Source: an uncultured bacterium (GTDB taxonomy: Bacteria; Actinomycetota; Coriobacteriia; Coriobacteriales; Coriobacteriaceae). From it: a stretch of 31,957 nucleotides of DNA. The notes beneath the pieces are model-generated. The model was not told where the DNA came from, did not search any database, and saw only the letters and a list, made by a program, of their open reading frames with translations. Below, one piece after another: positions 7,206 through 12,924 of this stretch. Within the stretch, counting starts at the first letter, position 1, and each line of letters starts with the position of its first letter. The position numbers and the translations under genes were made by a program. The stretch lies in NCBI GenBank assembly GCA_905214465.1, contig CAJMMD010000027.1:1-31957 (forward strand), written 5' to 3'.

Positions 7206-7817
7206 CTAGCTATTAAACCCGTTGAACTTGAGATAGCTCATCAAGTAAGCCTTCGAAACGAAGGATGAAACCGCACTGCGCACAAGCAGCGACTCACGCG
7301 TTACCTGATGCGCCGTATCGGGAACCGGCGTCTGCTCGACGGAAAACGCCGAACGAATCGATGCCTCGAGCTGATCGACCACATAATCAAAGGCCGTCGG
7401 GGCATCGTAGCTCAAACGCTGAATGTTAAAGAGTGCCTGCACCGCGGCAATAGGTAACACCTGCTTAAAGAGGCAGATAGCGATCAGGCGGGCAATCTGC
7501 TCGCGGCCATATTGCTTTTTGACCGGAGCAGGCACCAGGCCGACCTTCACGTAGTTATTGATCATCGATGGCGTAATGATAGGCTGCTCAACGCAAATGG
7601 ACAGCGGCTCCATCCACAGCGCAACATACTCAATGACCTGGTCGCGGTAGAGCGTCACATTGGGCAACTGGTTATAACGCGACAGACTCAACGTATTGAG
7701 TTTACGCACGATATCGGACTGAATGAATGCATCGGGCAGCACTGTGGGCTGAATATCCTCGGGCTTAATGCTGACCGACGAATCGGACATCGGAATAACG
7801 TATTTAGCGTGGTTCAT
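7206..7817 (-). CDS. DUF1836 domain protein (YkrK-type putative regulator)
   Basis: A 203-residue protein. The central part (about residues 70-175) is a DUF1836 domain, recognised by ITPSMINNYVKVGLVPAPVKKQYGREQIARLIAI. This reads like a MerR-type helix-turn-helix (PSMINNYVKVGLVP, then K-YxR). The family is thought to regulate transcription, but targets are not established. The start at 7817 has GGAGG six bases upstream. It converges on degV across a shared terminator, and its promoter carries the same AAAACTAGATA sequence as the degV operator, so degV and its own gene are the natural candidate targets. A short, polar N-terminal 35 residues look flexible. Confidence 0.85.
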   Translation of the reverse strand: MNHAKYVIPMSDSSVSIKPEDIQPTVLPDAFIQSDIVRKLNTLSLSRYNQLPNVTLYRDQVIEYVALWMEPLSICVEQPIITPSMINNYVKVGLVPAPVKKQYGREQIARLIAICLFKQVLPIAAVQALFNIQRLSYDAPTAFDYVVDQLEASIRSAFSVEQTPVPDTAHQVTRESLLVRSAVSSFVSKAYLMSYLKFNGFNS

Positions 7818-7841
7818 AAGAGGCCTCCGTTCGTTTTATAT

Positions 7842-7870
7842 ATTGTATTCTAGGTTATCTAGTTTTGCAT
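7842..7870 (-). promoter_or_regulatory. Probable promoter and operator of DUF1836 gene
   Basis: On the minus strand a -10-like TACAAT lies at 7847-7842 and a weak -35-like ATGCAA about 17 bases upstream. The spacer holds AAAACTAGATA (7866-7856), also present in the palindrome before degV, followed by CCTAG, which pairs with CTAG at five-base spacing. A repressor at this site would block the promoter, as in autoregulation. Confidence 0.45.
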
Positions 7871-7879
7871 ACCACATAG

Positions 7880-7926
7880 CCGCCAAGAAAATTGGCGGGA
7901 CAGTGCACTGATGCTTCGTCCCGCCA
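7880..7926 (-). terminator. Terminator after trxB with overlapping alternative hairpin
   Basis: TGGCGGGAC (7893-7901) pairs with GTCCCGCCA (7918-7926). Read on the minus strand this 9-bp stem is followed by ATTTTC, a usable U-run for trxB. A second stem, CCGCCAA (7880-7886) with TTGGCGG (7892-7898), shares one arm with the first, so the two are mutually exclusive. Confidence 0.7.
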
Positions 7927-7970
7927 TTTAGTAAATTGGTAACAACCTTACATAAGATATATTATCGTAC

Positions 7971-8909
7971 TTATCCACGGAGAAACGCGTATGCGCTCGT
8001 TGCCGCTATGGCTCCATCAGAAACGGCGGTCACAACCTGGCGTAAGCGCTTGGAACGGATGTCGCCAGCGGCAAATAGACCAGGTGTACAGGTGGCCATC
8101 GAATCGTCGGTGACAATGCCGCCATCAGGCGCCAGATCGACTAGATGCTCAACAAGCTCGGTATGGGGCTGCGTTCCGGTAAAGACAAAGATGCCAAACG
8201 AGCCGGGCTCAAATGACTCGGTATGAGTCTCGCCGGATGCATTGTCCTTAAAGGTAATCGTCGCTGGCATGGCTTCGCCCGATAGCTCCACAATACTAGT
8301 TTGGTACCTAACTGTAATATTGTCCTTTGCGAGTACTTTCTGAACAACACCATCGGGCGCACGGAACTGGTCGCGGCGCAGCACGATGGTCACACTGTTG
8401 GCAAGGTCGGACAGGAACAGAGCCTCTTCGCATGCCGAATTGCCACCACCGATTACAAAAACCTGCTTGCCGCGGAAAAACATGCCGTCACATGTTGCGC
8501 AATATGAAACGCCACGACCGCGATACGTATCCTCGCCTGCGAAACCTGCCGGACGCGGCGTGGCACCCATGCAAGCGATAACGCTCGAGGCCAGCGTATC
8601 GCCCATATCGTGATGCACCGTAAACAACGCTGCATCGGCATCGTAATCGATACCCGTAACCATGCTCCATGTAACCTGTGCTCCCAGGCCCTCTGCATGC
8701 TGCTGAAAACGCTCGCCGAGTTCGGCGCCACTCAGGAGCGGGAAACCCGGATAGTTCTCGACCTCATTGGTTGTGGCGATCTGCCCTCCCGACATGCCCT
8801 GCTCAATCACGGTCGTCGTCAGGTTGGCACGCGCAGCATAAATGGCGGCAGCATAGCCCGCGGGGCCGCCACCGATAATCGCAACATCGATCGGCTTATC
8901 GGTAGTCAT
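7971..8909 (-). CDS. trxB: Thioredoxin-disulfide reductase
   Basis: A 312-residue flavoenzyme that passes electrons from NADPH through FAD and a disulfide to thioredoxin. The FAD-binding GGGPAG is at residues 13-18, the redox pair C137-A-T-C140 is in SYCATCDG, and a second Rossmann motif for NADPH (VIGGGNSACEEA) is near 155-166. The C-terminal FAD contact GLFAAGDIR is near 283-291. Length is normal. The frame stays open 25 codons further upstream, but the ATG at 8909 has AAAGGA about seven bases before it and gives the standard N-terminus. No thioredoxin gene is adjacent. It is divergent from the GT28 gene and followed by a hairpin terminator. Confidence 0.95.
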   Translation of the reverse strand: MTTDKPIDVAIIGGGPAGYAAAIYAARANLTTTVIEQGMSGGQIATTNEVENYPGFPLLSGAELGERFQQHAEGLGAQVTWSMVTGIDYDADAALFTVHHDMGDTLASSVIACMGATPRPAGFAGEDTYRGRGVSYCATCDGMFFRGKQVFVIGGGNSACEEALFLSDLANSVTIVLRRDQFRAPDGVVQKVLAKDNITVRYQTSIVELSGEAMPATITFKDNASGETHTESFEPGSFGIFVFTGTQPHTELVEHLVDLAPDGGIVTDDSMATCTPGLFAAGDIRSKRLRQVVTAVSDGAIAATSAYAFLRG

Positions 8910-9027
8910 GAAGCGTCCTTTCGTCGAAACGTTGTCGTTCTTTGCGCTCATACCCAAATTTACGTGAACGTGACACTCATGCACTACAATGATAGATCCG
9001 TATTACAAAGCTGAAGGGGAGTTATCG

Positions 9028-10329
9028 ATGGACCAGGCGCAGACGAGTGACGACGCTCCCCTGCTCACGCACAGCACTCCCCAATCGGAGCAAACCACGC
9101 TCCTGGCTCAGCAAAAACCTCTCGTGACCATCGTGCACGCCTCCGTTGGCTCGGGCCACAAGGCCGCCGCAAATGCGATTGCGCAGGCATTCGACCTCAT
9201 CCGCGGCACCAATGGCATCCCCGAGGATATTGAGATTGAAGTGCTCGATATCCTTGATTTTGGACGTATTAAATTCGACGGCAATAAGACCGCGGCTTCT
9301 TTTACGGGAGCCACGCGCCCCGTTTACGACCTGACCTGGCGATATACGCTTACGGGACATCTTCTCTGGGGTGGCGGAACGGCATGGTCGCGAATCATGT
9401 TCCCCGCCTTCAACGAATATATTCGTAGCCGCAGGCCCATAGCCGTGGTCGCAACGCACATCACAGCAGCCAATGTTGCCGTGGGTGCCCGCATAATTAC
9501 GGGTATCGATTATCCAGTCATCTGCGTACCGACCGACTACGAAGTCGAGGGCTGGTGGCCCCACAAGGACACCGATCTATTCTGTGTTGCCAACGAATTT
9601 ATGTCCGAAACGCTGCGTCCGCGCAAGGTGCCCGAGGCAAAGATTCGCATTACCGGCATTCCCATTCGCGCCGGATTCGACACGGATTACGATCGCGAGG
9701 AAGAGCTAGCTAAGTTCAACCTCCCCACCGACAAGACCGTCGTGCTGGTAATGGCCGGTGCCAGCTTGCCTCAACCGTACGTTCGCTTTCGCGCGGAGAT
9801 GGACCGCACCCTCCCCTTCCTACGCAGCTTCGAAGACATGCACTTTGTCTTTTTGCCGGGCAAGGATAAGGAATACGCCGCCCGTCTCAAAACGCTCTTC
9901 GAGGCCATGAAACTCGAGAACGTCACGGTTCTTGACTATGTCGATGATATGGCAGCGCTTATGCACGGCTGCGACCTGGCAATTCTCAAATCGGGCGGAC
10001 TCACCGTCACCGAGTGCCTATGCGCACATCTGCCGATGATCCTGCTGGGCAAATCATACGGCCAGGAAAAGGCCAACACCACGATGCTCACCGGCATGGG
10101 CGCCAGCATGCACGTCACCACGGCACGAGAACTCATCGTGACGTTGCGCCATCTCCACGATCATCCGGAGTCGCTCAAGGCACTGCTCATCAACGGCGAA
10201 GTTCTACGCCGCCCCCACGCAGCCGAAGACATAGCCATCGCAACCATGGAGCTCGTAGGCAAACCCCAAAAGCGCAAAAGAGCCTTTTGCCGCTTCTACT
10301 GGGGCGGAAAACCCGCGCATATCCGCTAG
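9028..10329 (+). CDS. GT28-family glycosyltransferase, MGDG synthase / diacylglycerol glucosyltransferase type
   Basis: A 434-residue GT-B fold glycosyltransferase with two halves. The N-terminal MGDG-synthase domain begins VTIVHASVGSGHKAAANAIAQAF near residues 33-55, with the glycine-rich loop typical of MurG/UgtP relatives. The C-terminal donor-binding half includes VVLVMAGASLPQPYVR near 235-250 and LAILKSGGLTVTECLCAHLPMILLG near 317-341, the latter resembling the UDP-sugar binding region. Likely role: adding hexose to diacylglycerol to make membrane glycolipids or a lipoteichoic-type anchor. Acceptor and sugar are not certain. The N-terminal 30 residues are polar and unusual. The start at 9028 follows GGGGAG by six bases. 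Confidence 0.85.
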   Translation: MDQAQTSDDAPLLTHSTPQSEQTTLLAQQKPLVTIVHASVGSGHKAAANAIAQAFDLIRGTNGIPEDIEIEVLDILDFGRIKFDGNKTAASFTGATRPVYDLTWRYTLTGHLLWGGGTAWSRIMFPAFNEYIRSRRPIAVVATHITAANVAVGARIITGIDYPVICVPTDYEVEGWWPHKDTDLFCVANEFMSETLRPRKVPEAKIRITGIPIRAGFDTDYDREEELAKFNLPTDKTVVLVMAGASLPQPYVRFRAEMDRTLPFLRSFEDMHFVFLPGKDKEYAARLKTLFEAMKLENVTVLDYVDDMAALMHGCDLAILKSGGLTVTECLCAHLPMILLGKSYGQEKANTTMLTGMGASMHVTTARELIVTLRHLHDHPESLKALLINGEVLRRPHAAEDIAIATMELVGKPQKRKRAFCRFYWGGKPAHIR

Positions 10330-10342
10330 CGTCTTTATGTCC

Positions 10343-10446
10343 GCTTACCTGCGGGAGGCCCCTATATATCATCCCATGCTCAAACATTCTCGCTTCGCTG
10401 CGAAACTGCGCGTGGGACGATATATAGGGGCCTCCCGCAGGTAAGC
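10343..10446. repeat. Long stem-loop element, copy 1 (shared core, plus orientation)
   Basis: Perfect 28-bp arms (10343-10370 and 10419-10446) enclose one A-C mismatch, a further 5-bp TCCCA/TGGGA stem and a 36-base inner segment. The inner segment starts TGCTCAAACATTCTCGC and ends GCGAAACTGCGCG. The same core occurs in reverse orientation at 10605-10707 with quite different outer arms. It lies 13 bases after the GT28 gene stop and could act as its terminator, but it has no U-run. Confidence 0.85.
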
Positions 10447-10604
10447 TGCGTTTACGTACTAGCAGCTATACCAGATTCCCCACCACTAGAACCTTCAAAG
10501 GCGAAACCGGAAAATCTAAATACAGTAAGCCAATGCGACAAAGGGATTGTTCCTTTGTCGCATTGGCTTACTAGAATGTAAATATTTTTTCAAGCGAGTA
10601 GCCG
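10447..10604 (+). terminator. Spacer with 21-bp-arm hairpin followed by T-run
   Basis: This gene-free spacer holds a perfect inverted repeat. AGTAAGCCAATGCGACAAAGG (10524-10544) pairs with 10552-10572 across a 7-base loop, and AATATTTTTT lies 10-19 bases downstream. The T-run makes it a candidate terminator for plus-strand transcription, though it is rather distant from the stem. The arms resemble those at 7150-7195 (GACAAAG). The stretch 10447-10523 shows nothing else. Confidence 0.7.
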
Positions 10605-10707
10605 CCCGCCTGCCTCTCACACATATCGTTCCACGCGCAGTTTCGCAGCGAGCGAAGCGACGCGAGAATGTTTGAGCATGGAATGATATGTGTGAGAGGC
10701 GGGCGGG
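10605..10707. repeat. Long stem-loop element, copy 2 (shared core, minus orientation)
   Basis: Arms of 23 bp (10605-10627 and 10685-10707, one T-G pair) enclose a G-T pair, a TTCCA/TGGAA stem and an inner segment. Read on the minus strand the inner segment starts TGCTCAAACATTCTCGC and ends GCGAAACTGCGCG, as in copy 1, with nine extra bases in the middle. The inner stem differs from copy 1 by a compensated pair (C-G to T-A). It lies 17 bases beyond the dut stop. Confidence 0.85.
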
Positions 10708-10723
10708 AGGGATAAGAGCGTCC

Positions 10724-11167
10724 CTAGGCGACGCCGCTGGAGCCGAAGCCTCCTTTGCCTCGGTCGGTTTTGTCTAGTTCTTCTACTTCTACGAGGTTGA
10801 CCGTGGGGACTTCTTGGATGACGAGCTGGGCGATGCGGTCGCCTTTGTTGATTTGGATGTCGTTGGTGGGATCCAGGTTGATAAGGATAACCTTGAGTTC
10901 TCCTCGGTAGTGGGCGTCAATGAGGCCCGGCGTGTTGACTATAGACAGGCCCTGCTTGATGGCCAAGCCGCTGCGGGGCTGGACGAAGCCGGCGTAGCCA
11001 TCGGGCAGGGCGATGGCCAGCCCCGTAGAGACCAGACGGCGTTCGAAGGGCTTCAGGACGCAGTCCTCGTTGGAGCGCAAATCCAAGCCGGCATCAGTGG
11101 GATGGGCGTATTTGGGAAGCTCAACGGTGGGATCGAGACGCTTTATGTTGACGGTAATGTTGGACAT
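10724..11167 (-). CDS. dut: Deoxyuridine 5'-triphosphate nucleotidohydrolase (dUTPase)
   Basis: A 147-residue homotrimeric-type dUTPase that splits dUTP to dUMP and pyrophosphate, keeping uracil out of DNA. All five family motifs are present in order: AGLDLRS (residues 26-32), PRSGLA (near 64-69), GLIDAHYRGELKVILIN (near 81-97), GDRIAQLVI (near 108-116) and the C-terminal RGKGGFGSSG, which closes over the active site. It starts four bases after the nrdR stop with AAGGTGA as ribosome site, so it is the last gene of the LysM-nrdR-dut unit. That would place dUTP clearance under the same SOS-linked promoter. Confidence 0.96.
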   Translation of the reverse strand: MSNITVNIKRLDPTVELPKYAHPTDAGLDLRSNEDCVLKPFERRLVSTGLAIALPDGYAGFVQPRSGLAIKQGLSIVNTPGLIDAHYRGELKVILINLDPTNDIQINKGDRIAQLVIQEVPTVNLVEVEELDKTDRGKGGFGSSGVA

Positions 11168-11171
11168 GGAA

Positions 11172-11615
11172 TCACCTTAGCTTGTCGAGCTCTTGCAGAA
11201 ACTCATCGACGTCTTTGAAATCGCGGTAGACCGAGGCAAAGCGGATGTACGCCACCTTGTCAATCTTGGCCAAGCGCTTGAGCACCATGTCACCCAACTC
11301 ATGGGACGTGACGGCCGTCAGTGTGCGAGAGCGCAGCTCGACCTCGATGTCGTCGATAATCTCATTGAGCTTCTTAGTGTCGATATCGCGCTTGATGGTG
11401 GCGCGCATCAAGCCGACGAGCAGCTTATTGCGATCGAACCGCTGCTTGGTTCCGTCTGACTTAATGACCTCGATTGGGTCTTCGCATCGCTCGAACGTTG
11501 TAAAGCGATAGTTACACGAGCAACATTCGCGACGGCGCTTAATGGTGTTATTTGACTCCTGCATACGAGAATCAACGACGCGGGTATGTGCCTTGCCGCA
11601 TTTGGGACAGCGCAT
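11172..11615 (-). CDS. nrdR: Transcriptional repressor NrdR
   Basis: A 147-residue repressor of ribonucleotide reductase genes. The N-terminal zinc ribbon has C3-C6 and C31-C34, followed by YRFTTFER, and residues about 48-138 form the ATP-cone domain that senses ATP/dATP levels. Length and motifs are standard. No nrd gene or NrdR box was found in the window, so its targets lie elsewhere. Its order, LysM gene then nrdR, opposite lexA, is the same as Rv2719c-nrdR in mycobacteria. The start codon and first codons are part of a 12-bp hairpin (11610-11653) that could limit translation. Confidence 0.96.
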   Translation of the reverse strand: MRCPKCGKAHTRVVDSRMQESNNTIKRRRECCSCNYRFTTFERCEDPIEVIKSDGTKQRFDRNKLLVGLMRATIKRDIDTKKLNEIIDDIEVELRSRTLTAVTSHELGDMVLKRLAKIDKVAYIRFASVYRDFKDVDEFLQELDKLR

Positions 11616-11653
11616 GGTACCTCCTCTTAAACGATAACAAGGGTACCATGCGC
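11610..11653 (-). promoter_or_regulatory. 12-bp perfect hairpin enclosing the nrdR ribosome site and start codon
   Basis: GCGCATGGTACC (11610-11621) and its exact complement (11642-11653) flank a 20-base loop. On the minus-strand RNA the AGGAGG ribosome site spans the loop end and first stem bases, and the nrdR AUG (11615-11613) lies inside the 3' arm. No U-run follows, so it is not a normal terminator. It probably affects nrdR translation or marks an RNA processing or protein-binding site. Confidence 0.6.
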
Positions 11654-11666
11654 AGCGCGATAATGA

Positions 11667-12116
11667 TTACGAACGAGCAGGAACCTTAAGATGCGCACCG
11701 GCGGCGAGCGAACCATGCTCCAGATGATTGACGTTACGGATCATGTCGGAAGTCTCTTGCGTGGAAAGGCCTTCGATTGGATATTCCTCGGCAAGCGACC
11801 AAAGAGAATCGCCAGTCTGAACGCGAATGGTCTCGTATGTAACGTTGGAAACGGACTCGGCATACGCGGCATGACGAGCGCTAAAGACCGACGTAGCGAG
11901 GACAAAGAAGAGCGTAAGCGCAACGGCGACGGCGACAATCGTCGGAACCTTCAGGGCAACGCGGGCCGGCGCGACTACAGCCTGCTGATTGCGCGCAGGC
12001 TGTACGGTCAAAGGCTGAAAGCCGGAGCGGCCACCCTGAACAACCGTAAAAGTGGGTTCTGCAGGCGTCTCGAGCTTAAGGGCGAGGTTTCCCTGGACCA
12101 TATTCGTTGCGTTCAT
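11667..12116 (-). CDS. LysM-domain membrane protein, probable SOS cell-division inhibitor (YneA/ChiZ/DivS-like)
   Basis: A protein of about 149 residues with a polar cytoplasmic N-terminus (1-52), one membrane helix (about 56-78, IVAVAVALTLFFVLATSVF) and an external LysM domain (about 95-147). The LysM domain includes IRVQTGDSLWSLAEEYP and ends in AGAHLKVPA. Divergent placement from lexA and next to nrdR is shared with Rv2719c (ChiZ) of mycobacteria; YneA of Bacillus is also divergent from lexA. Both of those, and DivS of Corynebacterium, delay division during DNA damage. Its promoter has a LexA box in the spacer, as expected for SOS induction. Function is inferred from context and architecture, since LysM itself only binds peptidoglycan. 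Two adjacent ATGs exist; the second (12116) has better spacing from AGGAG. Confidence 0.8.
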   Translation of the reverse strand: MNATNMVQGNLALKLETPAEPTFTVVQGGRSGFQPLTVQPARNQQAVVAPARVALKVPTIVAVAVALTLFFVLATSVFSARHAAYAESVSNVTYETIRVQTGDSLWSLAEEYPIEGLSTQETSDMIRNVNHLEHGSLAAGAHLKVPARS

Positions 12117-12186
12117 CATGTTCTCCTCTCGCGTGTTTTGCTGAGAACAGTTTTATCAAGCCGCGCGGACAAAAATGTCTAGCGCG

Positions 12187-12200
12187 AGAACGAATGTTCG
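12187..12200. promoter_or_regulatory. LexA (SOS) box 1
   Basis: AGAACGAATGTTCG; read on the minus strand it is CGAACATTCGTTCT, close to the Gram-positive consensus CGAACnnnnGTTCG (one arm base off). It lies just downstream of the -10 of the LysM gene promoter. Confidence 0.75.
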
Positions 12201-12206
12201 GTTATT

Positions 12207-12234
12207 ATTATCTTCGAACAGTTGTTCCTGTCAA
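12207..12234 (-). promoter_or_regulatory. Promoter of LysM-nrdR-dut operon
   Basis: On the minus strand a perfect -35 TTGACA (12234-12229) is followed by a 16-base spacer and -10 GATAAT (12212-12207). SOS box 2 lies in the spacer and box 1 just downstream, so LexA would block this promoter directly. Confidence 0.75.
12215..12228. promoter_or_regulatory. LexA (SOS) box 2
   Basis: CGAACAGTTGTTCC, one arm base off CGAACnnnnGTTCG. It sits between the -35 and -10 of the LysM gene promoter and upstream of lexA. Confidence 0.8.
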
Positions 12235-12242
12235 GCAAAATT

Positions 12243-12256
12243 CGAACATTTGTTTG
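12243..12256. promoter_or_regulatory. LexA (SOS) box 3
   Basis: CGAACATTTGTTTG, one arm base off CGAACnnnnGTTCG and allowed by the Bacillus form CGAACnnnnGTTYG. It ends 23 bases before the lexA start, a position suited to autorepression. Boxes 2 and 3 start 28 bases apart, as do boxes 1 and 2. Confidence 0.8.
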
Positions 12257-12279
12257 ACATGGGTAGAGAGGATGCCCTG

Positions 12280-12924
12280 ATGGCTCGCAAAATTACCAAG
12301 CGTCAGCAGCAAATTTACGACTTCATCAAGGAATATCAGCAGGAGAAGGGTTATCCGCCCAGCGTGCGCGAGATGGCTTCTGCCGTGGGCCTTTCCTCCC
12401 CCAGCACCGTGCACGCCCATCTCTCTGCCCTGGAGGCGCGCGGGCTACTCAAGCGCGATGCCACCAAGCCGCGCGCCCTGGAACTCTTTAACGAGGATGG
12501 TTCCTCTGTCTCAATTTCCAAATCTGACGAGCCCACCGCACCTCGCGGAACGGTCTCGCTACCGCTCGTTGGTCGCGTCGCGGCTGGGATTCCCATTCTG
12601 GCCGAGCAGAATATCGAAGACACGTTTACTATCCCGACCGAAATCGCCACTGATCAGGGTTCCTTTATCCTTGAGGTGCATGGGAGCTCAATGATCAATG
12701 TCGGCATCTTCAATGGCGATTACATCATCGTCCGTGAACAAAAGAGTGCCATGAACGGCGAAATTGTCGTGGCCATGATTGATGGTTCGGCGACCGTCAA
12801 GACGTTCTACAAGGAGCAGGGGCGTGTGCGCTTGCAGCCCGAGAACGACACCATGGAACCTATCTATGCAACGAATCCCGTTATCCTGGGCAAAGTCGTC
12901 GGCTTGATGCGCCGGTTCTCGTAA
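12280..12924 (+). CDS. lexA: SOS repressor LexA
   Basis: A 214-residue self-cleaving repressor. Residues 1-70 are the winged helix-turn-helix that binds CGAAC-type boxes (PSVREMASAVGLSSPSTVHAHL). The self-cleavage site is A102-G103 in VAAGIP. The catalytic Ser is S137 in HGSSMIN and the Lys is K174 in ATVKTF, so the protease dyad is intact. RecA filaments trigger cleavage. An in-frame ATG at 12259 also exists, but GAGAGGA ends about seven bases before the ATG at 12280, which gives the usual MARK start. Three LexA boxes precede it. Its stop overlaps the start of the next gene by one base. Confidence 0.96.
   Translation: MARKITKRQQQIYDFIKEYQQEKGYPPSVREMASAVGLSSPSTVHAHLSALEARGLLKRDATKPRALELFNEDGSSVSISKSDEPTAPRGTVSLPLVGRVAAGIPILAEQNIEDTFTIPTEIATDQGSFILEVHGSSMINVGIFNGDYIIVREQKSAMNGEIVVAMIDGSATVKTFYKEQGRVRLQPENDTMEPIYATNPVILGKVVGLMRRFS

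Noticed and set aside
10343..10707. Insertion sequence or composite transposon bounded by inverted repeats
   Set aside because: The space between the two elements has no transposase frame, and the outer arms of the two elements are unrelated, so they are not terminal repeats of one element.
10343..10707. Assigning a functional RNA strand to the stem-loop elements from G-U pairs
   Set aside because: One mismatch becomes G-U on one strand while another becomes G-U on the other strand, so the sequence does not decide the strand.
11610..11653. Terminator between the LysM gene and nrdR
   Set aside because: The stem is followed by TGTCCC rather than a T-run, and it overlaps the nrdR start codon.
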